Source: Mesorhizobium sp. WSM4306
GTDB taxonomy: Bacteria; Pseudomonadota; Alphaproteobacteria; Rhizobiales; Rhizobiaceae
DNA: 64,000 bases
NCBI RefSeq assembly: GCF_007003975.1
Contig: NZ_VFTC01000008.1
Coordinates: 124,001 to 188,000, forward strand
Direction: 5' to 3'
In this document: piece by piece, positions 32,494 through 41,628 of the stretch
How positions within the stretch are numbered: the first letter of the stretch is position 1
Layout: each line of letters starts with the position of its first letter
The notes under the pieces: generated by a model
Databases searched by the model: none
Seen by the model: the letters and a program-made list of their open reading frames with translations, nothing else
What the model was told of the DNA's origin: nothing
Program-made: the position numbers and the translations under genes

Positions 32494-34882
32494 CACTGCG
32501 ATTGTCGTCGCGCTCGCGACTTTCACACCTTGCCCGGCAGTGAACTCGCAAGAGCTGCCGGCCGTGACGAACCCTGAAGAGCCTGATCCCGTTTCGCCCG
32601 CCGGGCGCAGCCTCTATCTGGAGGTGTTCATCAACGACGCCTCTACGAAACTGATCGGCAATTTCACCGAAATGCCGGATGGCGGCCTGGCATCGACGCC
32701 GCAAGAGCTGAAGGAGGTCGGGCTGAAGCCGCCGAAGGGTGCTGCCGACGCCGCCGGCCTGGTCAGGCTCGACCAGCTGGCGGACGTGTCGTTTCAGATC
32801 GACGAGGCGGCGCAGCGCCTCTACGTCACCGCCGCCAATGACAGCCGCGAGGCGCGCATCGTCGATCTCGGCTTGCGCTTGCAGGACCGGCCGGCGCCGC
32901 AATCGGGCTACGGCACGGTGCTCAACTACTCGCTGTTTGCCAGCTCAAACACACTGTTCGACGGCGACAACGAGCTGTTCCAGGGCATCTCGGGCGGCTT
33001 CGACGCGCGTGTGTTCAGCCCTTATGGAACGCTCAGCCAGTCGTTCATCGCCGGCTATTCCGACGGCAGGCTCGGCGGCTTCAGGCGGCTCAACACGACC
33101 TGGAGCTATTCCGACCCCGACCGGCTGATGACCTACCGGGCCGGCGACTTCGTCTCCGGTGGCCTGTCGTGGACGCGTCCGGTCTATCTCGGCGGTGTCC
33201 AGGCGCAGCGCAATTTCAGCCTGCGCTCGGATCTGGTGACATTGCCCCTGCCCTCCTTCGGCGGCACGGCGGCGGTGCCGTCGACGCTCGAAGTCTATAC
33301 GCAAAACGTGCGCACCTATTCCGGCGACATCCAGCCCGGACCTTTCCAGGTCACCAATCTGCCTGTGTTCACCGGCGCCGGGCAGGCGCAGGTGGTGCTG
33401 CGCGACAGCCTCGGGCGCGAGACCACCGCCACCTTGCCGTTCTATGCCTCCAACATGCTGCTGCGCCAGGGACTGCTCGATTTTTCCGTCGAGGCGGGCA
33501 TGGCGCGGCGCAATTTCGGCATCTCCTCCGACAACTATGATGGCCGCGTCATGGGCGCCGCCACGGCGCGCTACGGCATGAGCGACCAGCTGACGCTGGA
33601 AGCCCATGCCGAGGGGGGTGCTGATCTGATCAATGGCGGCATTGGCGCTGCCTTTCCGCTCGGCCCTTACGGTGCGGCGTCGGCGGCCGTGGCCGGCAGC
33701 CATCATGACGGGCGCACCGGCTCGCTGGTCGATGCCAGCGTCGAATTCGGCTATGACGGCTGGGCGATCAACGCCCATATGCAGCGCGCCTTCGGCGGCT
33801 ATGAAGACATCGCCTCGGTGACGGCGCAGCCGGTTCTCGACCCAGACGACTTCACGCGTTTCAGCGCCGGCGTGCCGCGCGCGGTGGACCAGGTGACGCT
33901 CAGCGTGCCGATGCCGATCGATTTCTCCAGCCTCAATCTCTCCTACACCCATTTGAAGAGCGCCGAGGGCGAACCCAGCCAGATCGTCGGCCTCTCCTAC
34001 AGCCAGGCGATCTTCAAGCGCAGCACGCTCTATGCGACCGCCTTCGCCGATCTCGACGACGACAGCAGCTATGGCGTGTTCGCCGGGCTTTCGATCCCGT
34101 TCAACGACGACATCACGGCCTCGACAGGCGTCGAGCAAGGGCCTGACGGCTTCAATGTCGTTGCCGACCTAGCCAAGTCCGAACAGGCGGAGGTCGGCAG
34201 CATCGGCTGGCGGCTGCGCACGTCGGAAGGTGAAACGCCCAACCGCTCGGCATCGGTCAGCTATCGGGCGCTGTTTGCGCGCCTGGCGGCCGCCGCGCAG
34301 CAGTTCGACAATGATGTTCGCGTGACCGGGCAGATGGACGGCGCCATTGCGGTCGCCGGCGGCGGCGTGTTCGCCACCAACCGCATCGACGATGCCTTTG
34401 CCGTCGTCGATGTCGGCACGCCTGACGTCGAGGTGCTGCATCAGAACAGGCCGGTCGGAAAGACCGACAGCAAAGGCCGCATCCTGGTCACCGGGCTCAA
34501 TTCGTATGAGCTGAACACGGTCTCCATCGACCCCAAGAACCTGCCCGTCGATGCCGATGTCCCGACCACCAAGGAGACCGTCGTCCCGGCCGACCGCAAT
34601 GGCGTGGTGCTGAAGTTCGGCGTGTCGGAGGCGGCGCAGGCAGCCCTTGTGACGCTCGTCGATGCGAGCGGAACGCCGCTCGAAGCCGGGCTGTCGGGAC
34701 GCCTCGACGGCGGCGCGGAAGACTTCGTCGTCGGCTATGACGGGCAGGCCTACATCAAGGGTCTCGCCCGGCAGAACTCCATACAGGTCGATCGCGGCGA
34801 CGGCAGTTCGTGCCGGGCGACCTTCCCCTTCGAGGCGGTGCGCGGCCGGCAAGTGACGATCAAGGACGTGGTGTGCCAATGA
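32465..34882 (+). CDS. Fimbrial outer-membrane usher
   Basis: An 805-residue usher. A signal-like leader (about 1-25), N-terminal domain (LYLEVFINDASTKLIGNF), the central 24-strand barrel with plug, and a C-terminal domain rich in conserved turns (VGKTDSKGRILVTGLNSYE, KETVVPADRNGVVLKFGV, ending CRATFPFEAVRGRQVTIKDVVC). It secretes and assembles the pilus. It overlaps the chaperone gene by 29 bp; the ATG at 32465 is chosen over TTG 32453. Confidence 0.93.
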   Translation: MPKLPSRAASTAIVVALATFTPCPAVNSQELPAVTNPEEPDPVSPAGRSLYLEVFINDASTKLIGNFTEMPDGGLASTPQELKEVGLKPPKGAADAAGLVRLDQLADVSFQIDEAAQRLYVTAANDSREARIVDLGLRLQDRPAPQSGYGTVLNYSLFASSNTLFDGDNELFQGISGGFDARVFSPYGTLSQSFIAGYSDGRLGGFRRLNTTWSYSDPDRLMTYRAGDFVSGGLSWTRPVYLGGVQAQRNFSLRSDLVTLPLPSFGGTAAVPSTLEVYTQNVRTYSGDIQPGPFQVTNLPVFTGAGQAQVVLRDSLGRETTATLPFYASNMLLRQGLLDFSVEAGMARRNFGISSDNYDGRVMGAATARYGMSDQLTLEAHAEGGADLINGGIGAAFPLGPYGAASAAVAGSHHDGRTGSLVDASVEFGYDGWAINAHMQRAFGGYEDIASVTAQPVLDPDDFTRFSAGVPRAVDQVTLSVPMPIDFSSLNLSYTHLKSAEGEPSQIVGLSYSQAIFKRSTLYATAFADLDDDSSYGVFAGLSIPFNDDITASTGVEQGPDGFNVVADLAKSEQAEVGSIGWRLRTSEGETPNRSASVSYRALFARLAAAAQQFDNDVRVTGQMDGAIAVAGGGVFATNRIDDAFAVVDVGTPDVEVLHQNRPVGKTDSKGRILVTGLNSYELNTVSIDPKNLPVDADVPTTKETVVPADRNGVVLKFGVSEAAQAALVTLVDASGTPLEAGLSGRLDGGAEDFVVGYDGQAYIKGLARQNSIQVDRGDGSSCRATFPFEAVRGRQVTIKDVVCQ

Positions 34883-35850
34883 CAATGCCGGGCCAAATGC
34901 TGCGCGCCGTCCTCGTCGCTTTCCTGACGCTGCTGCCGTCGCTCGCCCTGGCGCAAAGCTGCAGCTTTACCGTCACCAATATGAATTTCGGCGCTGTCGA
35001 CACGCTGTCGGGCTCCGCGGCGACATCGACGGCCACCCTCAGCGTGACCTGCAGCGGCAGTTTGCCATTGCTGCTGCCCATCCTCGTCTGTCCGCATCTC
35101 GCCGCCGGCACCGGCGGCGCAACCTCGGCGGCAGCCAGGCAGATGCTGAGCGGCGCCAACAGCCTCGACTACCAGATCTATTCGGACCCGGCGATGAGTG
35201 TCGTCTGGGGCTCCTACGCCTGGGCCTATGCCTCGCGCCCGCCGCCGCTGCTGCTGAGCCCCAGTGTCCTGGGCAACTCATCCGGCACCTTGACGCTCTA
35301 TGGCCGGGTTCCCGGCGGGCAGGCGACCGTTCCGCCCGGCACCTATCTGTCGACGTTTTCGACCGGGCCGGTCGAGTTCCGCTACCGGACAACCCTGCTG
35401 GGCAGCAATTGCGACACCGGCTTGGGCACCCTGGCCGCCTCTCCGACCTTCACCATCAACGCGACGATTGCGGCCAACTGCCTGGTCACCACCCAGAACA
35501 TCGATTTCGGCTCCAAGGGCGTGCTCGACGCCAATGTCGACGCCACCGGCCAGGTCTCGGTCACCTGCACCCCGTCGACCGCCTACACAGTTTCGCTCGA
35601 TGGCGGTACCACCGGCGGCACGCCGACCACCCGCAAGATGTCGAAAGGCGCCGAGCGGGTCACCTACGGCCTCTACAAGGACAATGCGCGCACCCAGCCC
35701 TGGGGCGATGCGGGAACGCCGGGAAGCATGGTGGCCGGCACCGGCACCGGCGCGGCGCAGCCGCTCACCGTCTACGGCCGCGTACCGCCGCAGACAACGC
35801 CCTCGGCCGGCGTCTATACCGACACGGTTGTGGTGACCATCACCTATTGA
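34879..35850 (+). CDS. Two-domain Csu-type tip protein
   Basis: A 323-residue protein with a signal peptide (1-25) and two spore coat U domains: domain 1 about 27-170 (SCSFTVTNMNFGAVDTLSG) and domain 2 about 190-323 (NCLVTTQNIDFGSKGVLDAN). Domain 2 is close to the major subunit, including the KMxxGA and VPPQTTPSAGVYTDTVV segments. A two-domain protein at the end of a Csu operon is usually the tip adhesin (CsuE-like). Start overlaps the usher stop (ATGA). Confidence 0.88.
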   Translation: MTMPGQMLRAVLVAFLTLLPSLALAQSCSFTVTNMNFGAVDTLSGSAATSTATLSVTCSGSLPLLLPILVCPHLAAGTGGATSAAARQMLSGANSLDYQIYSDPAMSVVWGSYAWAYASRPPPLLLSPSVLGNSSGTLTLYGRVPGGQATVPPGTYLSTFSTGPVEFRYRTTLLGSNCDTGLGTLAASPTFTINATIAANCLVTTQNIDFGSKGVLDANVDATGQVSVTCTPSTAYTVSLDGGTTGGTPTTRKMSKGAERVTYGLYKDNARTQPWGDAGTPGSMVAGTGTGAAQPLTVYGRVPPQTTPSAGVYTDTVVVTITY

Positions 35851-36032
35851 ATGCCTGGCGCCCGGACCGGCCATGGCGCCGACGCCGCCGAGGGGCGGCA
35901 TCACGATCACTTCGCCCGACATCATCGGCCGGTGCGGGCATCCAGCATCAGCCGATCGGCTCACTCACACCGGTCAATTCGTGCGTCACGTGCAAAACCC
36001 GGAGCGAGTCCGAGATTTGACTCGCCAGCGTA

Positions 36033-36710
36033 TCAGAACTTGTAGCTAAGGCCGGCCCGGATATCGTGCGTCTGGAGATCGACGTCCGCAGCCGTACCAA
36101 GACCAGCTGCGATCGAGAGAGGCTTGCTGCCGAAGTCGGTGTAGCGATATTCGACGCGAGCGATCCACTTGTCGGTGAAGGCGTGCTCGACGCCGGCGCC
36201 AGCCGTCCAGCCAATATGGGTTTCGTCGTGGAATGGTATTGTACCGCCGGGGCCCGTGCTGATCGCAGTCACTTCATACTTGGCCGCGGCCACGCCCGCA
36301 GTGATGTAAGGCATGGTCCGATCGAAAGCATAGCCGGCCCGTAGCCGGGCCGACCCCGACCACTTGAGTTCGCTCTTGAGCAACGCGCCAGCACCGGCAA
36401 AAGTCGTCAGACTGTCTACATTGCTGTAGGCAATGTCAGCCTCGGCACCGAGCACGAAGCGGTTCGCCATTTCCTGATTGACGCCGATATGGATGCCGCC
36501 AATAAAACCGTCCGGATCGAGCGAAGCTTCAATGGCACTGGTGGGGATGGAAAGGTCGGATTTTCCGGCCGCGTAACCGAAGTGAACGCCGGCATAGAGG
36601 CCTGACCAGTCATACTCGGCGGCAACGGGCGAGGTTTCATTGATGTCCGCCGCGGACGCGATGCCGACAGGCGCGAGAATGAAGGCTGTGGCGAGAAGAA
36701 TCGTTTTCAC
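36033..36710 (-). CDS. Outer-membrane beta-barrel protein, Omp25/RopB-like
   Basis: A 225-residue porin-like barrel: signal peptide about 1-20, then DWSGLYAGVHFGYAAGKSD and regularly spaced aromatic beta strands, ending DIRAGLSYKF with C-terminal Phe, the outer-membrane insertion signal. This is the Omp25/Omp31 group of Hyphomicrobiales. GTG start with a weak ribosome site. Convergent with the fimbrial operon. Confidence 0.88.
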   Translation of the reverse strand: MKTILLATAFILAPVGIASAADINETSPVAAEYDWSGLYAGVHFGYAAGKSDLSIPTSAIEASLDPDGFIGGIHIGVNQEMANRFVLGAEADIAYSNVDSLTTFAGAGALLKSELKWSGSARLRAGYAFDRTMPYITAGVAAAKYEVTAISTGPGGTIPFHDETHIGWTAGAGVEHAFTDKWIARVEYRYTDFGSKPLSIAAGLGTAADVDLQTHDIRAGLSYKF

Positions 36711-37022
36711 TGTTTGCTACCCCGATGATGTTGCGTCCCCCGGTCGTGGAAATGCTCCGCGGCGATCCGGGCGTTGTCGAGGTTTTGCATTGTTCGCCGG
36801 CGGCGTCTTGGGCTGAGCCGCACTGGAATTGTCCTGGAAAGCGCTGCGGCACTTGCGCGATCAGTGTGGCCGTTCGGCATCAGGTGATGGGGCTTGCAAA
36901 GCGTTCGAACGAATTCAACCGACGCGCTGAGACTCTTCTTTTTTATGAATGTGGAGATCCCAAAACGGCTCCGCACCCTCCAGTCTGAGGGCGAGGATGT
37001 GCCTTCGGGCGACATGGGTCTT
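36711..37022. other. Intergenic, no gene seen
   Basis: About 310 bp between the barrel protein and the AraC gene, both on the minus strand. Overlapping frames on both strands look like noise. It should hold the barrel-gene promoter; no clear sigma box or terminator is visible. Confidence 0.4.
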
Positions 37023-37988
37023 TTAGCGGGCGTTGCTCGGTGTCGAGCCGAAGCGACGGCGGAAACAGCGATTGAAGTAGGATATGTCGGAGAAGCCGCT
37101 GAGCAATGCGATCTCGCTGATCCGCATCCGGTCGTTGCGACGGTCGGCCAGCATGCGATGAGCCCTCTGCAGGCGCAGTTCGAGAACGCGCTCGGCGAAA
37201 CTCGTCCCGGTCTCCTGCAGGAGATCATGAACATAGCGCGGGGATAGCCGCAGTTGCTGGGCGACGCGCTGGGCCGAAATGGCGGGATCGGCGAAATTGT
37301 CCCGGATCTTGTCCAGGATGGCCTGCAGCCTTGCCGCGCGCAGCCCGCGCAGTCCCGCCAGCTCGGCGGGCTCGCCCTTCGCTCCGGTCGCCAGGCCGAT
37401 CAGGTCGACGATCGTTTCGGTGGCATGGGTGACCAGCTCCGGCGAGACCAAGGCGGGTCCCGATCCCAGAAAGCTGCAATAGCGCTTGAGCATATCGAGC
37501 GCCTCATTGCCGGCGCCGATGGTCAGCGCCAGCCGGTCGTCGATATTGGCGAAGGCTTTCTCCAGGGTTTCGCGGGGTACCACCACATTGGCCCAGATGT
37601 TCCAGTCGCTGCCGGACATTTCCAGCGCTTCCGAAGCCGAGACCAGCGCGGCTTCGCCCTTGCCCACACTATAGTCACGACCGACCTGGGCACCCGTCAG
37701 CAGTGTGCCGCCATTGTTGACCAGCAGCAGATAGCCGTCGCGCCCATCGTCGGCGATATTGCGCTCCTTGCGGCTGGCATGCTGGATCGTTCCGGCCATC
37801 TGCCCGAGCACCACCGGCCCGACGGCGGTCGCTTCGATTGCCGCCTCGAACGGCCGGTTGCCGGAGATGGCATATTCGACCGACCAAATCTCGGCGACAT
37901 GGATGTCCTGCCAGAGCGCGAAACGCGAGCGATCGTCGAGATGCGCCGGCAGGTCGACCGACGAGAAGACATTCTTTTTCAAGGACAA
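37023..37988 (-). CDS. AraC family transcriptional regulator
   Basis: A 321-residue protein with a cupin-like N-terminal half and a C-terminal AraC DNA-binding domain (about 215-321): FADPAISAQRVAQQLRLSPRYVHDLLQETG and ISEIALLSGFSDISYFNRCFRRRFGSTPS. The activator ligand is unknown. The only start is a TTG at 37988 with GAAAG upstream; a short tail suggests completeness. It might control the neighbouring barrel or liv operon (position only). Confidence 0.88.
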   Translation of the reverse strand: MSLKKNVFSSVDLPAHLDDRSRFALWQDIHVAEIWSVEYAISGNRPFEAAIEATAVGPVVLGQMAGTIQHASRKERNIADDGRDGYLLLVNNGGTLLTGAQVGRDYSVGKGEAALVSASEALEMSGSDWNIWANVVVPRETLEKAFANIDDRLALTIGAGNEALDMLKRYCSFLGSGPALVSPELVTHATETIVDLIGLATGAKGEPAELAGLRGLRAARLQAILDKIRDNFADPAISAQRVAQQLRLSPRYVHDLLQETGTSFAERVLELRLQRAHRMLADRRNDRMRISEIALLSGFSDISYFNRCFRRRFGSTPSNAR

Positions 37989-38237
37989 CCGCGTCTTTCT
38001 GCGTGCGCGTCTTCAGTCGGAGGCGCAACCTATTGACCAGTTAAACTGTTGTCCAGAGGCCAGCAATATCCATGCGGTGCAAGACAATTTCACTGCTGTT
38101 GGAGACAAGAATCCGACCGAAATTCACCTGTCTGGATACAAACACCGGAGAATGCCTGCTCGAATCAACGACCCGGCCCCGCATCGCGACACCGTACTCA
38201 CCCATGCGAGGCCAAGGACTGAAGCGCGCGAACGACG

Positions 38238-39221
38238 TCAGGCTCCGTCGCGGCCGCCGTCAGGGGGCGCCAACCACCGTGCGTAGATCTCGCCGACGAT
38301 GCCGCGGCGGAAGACTAGCACGCAGATCATGAAGATCAGGCCGGTGGCGATGGTCACCGGAAACCCCGAGGTGGCGAGCGTGTTTTCCAGACCGACGACG
38401 AGGCCGGCGCCGACGACCGGGCCGACCATGGCGCCGATGCCGCCGAGCAGCGTCATCAGGATCACCTCGCCCGACATCTGCCAGGTGACGTCGGTCAGCG
38501 TGGCGAACTGGAAGACGATCGCCTTGGTCGCGCCGGCAAGCCCGGCAAGCGCTGCAGACATGACGAAGGCGGCGAGCTTGTAGCGGCCGACCGAATAGCC
38601 CAGCGAAATGGCGCGATTCTCGTTCTCGCGGATCGAACGCAGGATCATGCCGAAGGGCGAGTTGACGATGCGCCAGACGGCGAAAACGCCGATGAGGAAA
38701 ACGGCGAGCACGAAAAAGTACATGTTGAGCGGGACGTTGAGATCGACGACGCCGAAGAGATGTCCGCGCGGCACGCCCTGGATGCCGTCCTCGCCTTCGG
38801 TGAACGGCGCCTGAACGCAGAAGAAATAGAACATCTGCGCCAGCGCCAGCGTGATCATCGAGAAATAGATGCCTTGCCGGCGGATGGCGAGGAAGCCCAT
38901 GACCAGCCCGAGCACAGCAGCACCCGCGGTGCCGAGCAGGATGCCGACTTCCGGCGGCCAGCCCCATGCCTTGACGGCGTAGGCACAGAAATAGGCGGCT
39001 GCGCCGTAGAAGGTGGCGTGGCCGAAGGACAACAGCCCGGTGTAGCCGAGCAGCAGGTTGAACGCGCAGGCAAACAGCGCGAAGCACAGCATCTTCATCA
39101 GGAAGATCGGGTAGACGAAGAAGGGCGCGGCGATGAGCGCCAGTATGGCCAATGCTATCAATACCCGCTCAAGCCGAACGGAAGCGGCGGTACGCTGTTC
39201 GTGAAGGCTCGCCTCGCTCAT
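38238..39221 (-). CDS. livM: Branched-chain amino acid ABC transporter permease LivM
   Basis: A 327-residue permease with about ten membrane helices, the LivM pattern LLLGYTGLLSFGHATFYGAAAYFCAY, and the EAA-like loop near ENENRAISLGYSVGRYKLAAF. It forms the membrane channel with LivH. Last gene of the operon (transcribed toward lower coordinates). The ATG at 39221 lies one base after the livH stop and has GGAAGGG upstream. Confidence 0.92.
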   Translation of the reverse strand: MSEASLHEQRTAASVRLERVLIALAILALIAAPFFVYPIFLMKMLCFALFACAFNLLLGYTGLLSFGHATFYGAAAYFCAYAVKAWGWPPEVGILLGTAGAAVLGLVMGFLAIRRQGIYFSMITLALAQMFYFFCVQAPFTEGEDGIQGVPRGHLFGVVDLNVPLNMYFFVLAVFLIGVFAVWRIVNSPFGMILRSIRENENRAISLGYSVGRYKLAAFVMSAALAGLAGATKAIVFQFATLTDVTWQMSGEVILMTLLGGIGAMVGPVVGAGLVVGLENTLATSGFPVTIATGLIFMICVLVFRRGIVGEIYARWLAPPDGGRDGA

Positions 39222-39222
39222 C

Positions 39223-40110
39223 TCAGGCATCCCTTCCAAACAGGCCGGCGGGGCGTAAGAGCAGCACGATCGCCATGATGACGAAGACGACGAGGTTCGA
39301 TGCCTCGGGATAAAACACTTTGGTCAGGCCTTCGGCGAGACCGAGCATGTAGCCGGTGACGATGGCGCCGAGGATCGAGCCCATGCCGCCGACCACGACG
39401 ACGGCAAAGACGACGATGATGAGATCGGAGCCCATCAGCGGGCTGACCTGGTAGACCGGTGCTGCGAGGATGCCGGCAAGCCCCGCAAGCGCCGCGCCCA
39501 GCCCGTAGGTGAGCGTGAGCAGCAGCGGCACGTTCACGCCGAAGGCCTGGACGAGTTCCGGGTTTTCGGTCGCGGCGCGGAGATAGGAGCCAAGCCTGGT
39601 CTTTTCGATCAGCAGCCAGGTGCCGATGCAGACGATGAGCGAAGCAACCACCACCCAGCCGCGATAGTTGGGCAGAAACATGAAGCCGAGATTGGTGCCG
39701 CCGGCGAGTTGGGCCGGCACTGCGTAGGGGTTGCCCGAGACACCGTAGTAGAAACGGAAGACGCCTTCGATGACCAGCGCCAGGCCGAAGGTGAAGAGCA
39801 GGCCGTAGAGCGGATCGAGCCGGTAGAGCCGCGACAGCGCCAGGCGCTCCACCGCCATGCCGAACACGCCGACAACGAGTGGCACCAGGACCAGCGCCGG
39901 CCAGTAGCCGATGCCTAGATGGACGAGCATCAGATAGCCGATGAAGGCGCCAAACATGTAGAGCGCGCCATGAGCGAAATTGATGATGCGCAGCAGGCCG
40001 AAGATGACGGCCAGTCCAAGGCTCAACATGGCGTAGAAGGAGCCGTTGATCAGCCCGACCAGCATCTGGCCCAGCAAGGCCTGGACGGGGATGCCGAAGA
40101 TCATCGTCAT
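39223..40110 (-). CDS. livH: Branched-chain amino acid ABC transporter permease LivH
   Basis: A 295-residue permease. N-terminal QMLVGLINGSFYAMLSLGLAVIFGLLRIINFAHG is diagnostic of LivH. About eight membrane helices; LGSYLRAATENPELVQAFGVN is the coupling loop for the ATPases. Starts at ATG 40110, just inside the end of livF; the stop is one base from livM. Confidence 0.93.
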   Translation of the reverse strand: MTMIFGIPVQALLGQMLVGLINGSFYAMLSLGLAVIFGLLRIINFAHGALYMFGAFIGYLMLVHLGIGYWPALVLVPLVVGVFGMAVERLALSRLYRLDPLYGLLFTFGLALVIEGVFRFYYGVSGNPYAVPAQLAGGTNLGFMFLPNYRGWVVVASLIVCIGTWLLIEKTRLGSYLRAATENPELVQAFGVNVPLLLTLTYGLGAALAGLAGILAAPVYQVSPLMGSDLIIVVFAVVVVGGMGSILGAIVTGYMLGLAEGLTKVFYPEASNLVVFVIMAIVLLLRPAGLFGRDA

Positions 40111-40117
40111 GGCGTCA

Positions 40118-40822
40118 TCATACCCCAAGCACCTCGTGCAGCTGGTCGGTGTGAGCAGAAAGCTCGCTTACGGCAAAACCCTCCACCACCTTGCCGTGCT
40201 CCATCAAATAGAAGCGGTCGGCGATGCGGGCGGCAAAGCGGAAATTCTGTTCGACCAACAGGATGGTCATGCCGCGCTTTTTCAGGGTCGCCAGCAATTC
40301 GCCGATGCGCTGGACGATGACCGGCGCTAGGCCCTCGGTCGGTTCGTCGAGCAGCAGCATCTGCACGCCCGTGCGCAGAATGCGGGCGATGGCCAGCATC
40401 TGCTGTTCGCCGCCGGAGAGTTTCGTGCCGGGGCTGTTGCGACGCTCCTTCAGATTGGGGAAGAGATCGAAGATTTCCTCGACACTCATGCCGCCCTTGG
40501 CCACCACCGGCGGCAGGATCAGGTTCTCGTCGACGGTGAGCGTGGCGAAGATGCCGCGTTCCTCCGGCACGAAGCCGATGCCGCGATGGGCGACGCGGTG
40601 CAGCGGCAGACGCATCAGATCGCCGCCGTCGAAAGTGACGCAGCCGCTGCGCTTGCGGACCAGGCCCATGATGGCGCGCAGCGTGGTGGTCTTGCCGACG
40701 CCGTTGCGGCCAAGCAAGGTCACCGTCTCGCCACGGAAGACATCAAGGTTGACGCCGTGCAGCGCATGACCCTCGCCATACCAGGCATGCAGATCGCGCA
40801 CGGCAAGCAGCGGCTCACTCAT
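40118..40822 (-). CDS. livF: Branched-chain amino acid ABC transporter ATPase LivF
   Basis: A 234-residue ATPase. Walker A GRNGVGKTT (about 38-46), signature LSGGEQQM (about 134-141), Walker B MLLLDEPTEGLAP. The typical LivF phrases HRVAHRGIGFVPEERGIFATLTV are present. Its ATG overlaps the livG stop by 4 bp. Works as one of two ATPases energising LivHM. Confidence 0.95.
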   Translation of the reverse strand: MSEPLLAVRDLHAWYGEGHALHGVNLDVFRGETVTLLGRNGVGKTTTLRAIMGLVRKRSGCVTFDGGDLMRLPLHRVAHRGIGFVPEERGIFATLTVDENLILPPVVAKGGMSVEEIFDLFPNLKERRNSPGTKLSGGEQQMLAIARILRTGVQMLLLDEPTEGLAPVIVQRIGELLATLKKRGMTILLVEQNFRFAARIADRFYLMEHGKVVEGFAVSELSAHTDQLHEVLGV

Positions 40823-41628
40823 GTCCGGTCCTCTGGCTCGGTCCCCATGTAAGCGACCCGGACGCGCTCGTCCGTGCTCACCGTTGCGTAGTCGCCGGCG
40901 GCGAGCACCTGGCCGCGCTGCATGACGGTGATCCAGTCGCAGAGATCGGCAACGACGGTGAGGTTGTGCTCGACCATCAGCACCGCGCGGTCTTTTGCCA
41001 GTGTGCGGATGATGCCGGAAATGGCGCCGACATCCTCGTGCCCCATGCCGGCCATCGGCTCGTCGAGCAGCAGCACCTTCGGATCGAGCGCCACCGTGGT
41101 GGCGATCTCGAGCACGCGCTTCCTGCCATAGGAAAGGTCGCCGGCCAGACGATGCGCGACATCGTCGAGGCCGACGATGGCGAGAAGCTCGCGTGCCCTC
41201 GGTGTCAACTGGTCGAGTGCGGCAAGCGAGCGCCAGAACTGGAAGCCCAGCCCGCTCGGCCGCTGCAGGGCGACACGGACATTGTCGAGCACGCTCAGAT
41301 GCGGAAAGGTCGCCGATATCTGGAACGACCGCACGAGCCCCATGCGCGCCACCCTGGCCGGCGCGGTGCGGGTGATGTCGTGGCCCAACAATTCGATCCT
41401 GCCGCTGGTCGGCTGCAGGAATTTGGTCAGCAGATTGAAGATCGTGGTCTTGCCGGCGCCGTTCGGTCCGATCAGCGCATGGATCTGGCCGTGATGGACG
41501 TCGAGGTCGACATTATTGACGGCAACGAAACCGGCGAAATCACGCCTGAGGCCGCGGGCGGAAAGCACCACCCGCGGCGTGTCCTTTGCGCCGCCCGACT
41601 GGCCGGCCACAGCTTGCGCCGCTGTCAC
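40819..41628 (-). CDS. livG: Branched-chain amino acid ABC transporter ATPase LivG
   Basis: A 269-residue ATPase with Walker A GPNGAGKTT, signature LSYGRKRVLE and Walker B VLLLDEPMAGMG, as in LivG. The GTG at 41628 overlaps the stop of the binding-protein gene (GTGA), better than an upstream TTG at 41646. It is coupled to LivF by a second 4-bp overlap. Confidence 0.94.
   Translation of the reverse strand: MTAAQAVAGQSGGAKDTPRVVLSARGLRRDFAGFVAVNNVDLDVHHGQIHALIGPNGAGKTTIFNLLTKFLQPTSGRIELLGHDITRTAPARVARMGLVRSFQISATFPHLSVLDNVRVALQRPSGLGFQFWRSLAALDQLTPRARELLAIVGLDDVAHRLAGDLSYGRKRVLEIATTVALDPKVLLLDEPMAGMGHEDVGAISGIIRTLAKDRAVLMVEHNLTVVADLCDWITVMQRGQVLAAGDYATVSTDERVRVAYMGTEPEDRT

Noticed and set aside
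32945..34138. 397-residue frame opposite the usher gene
   Set aside because: Antisense to a well-supported usher; Arg/His-rich without any motif.
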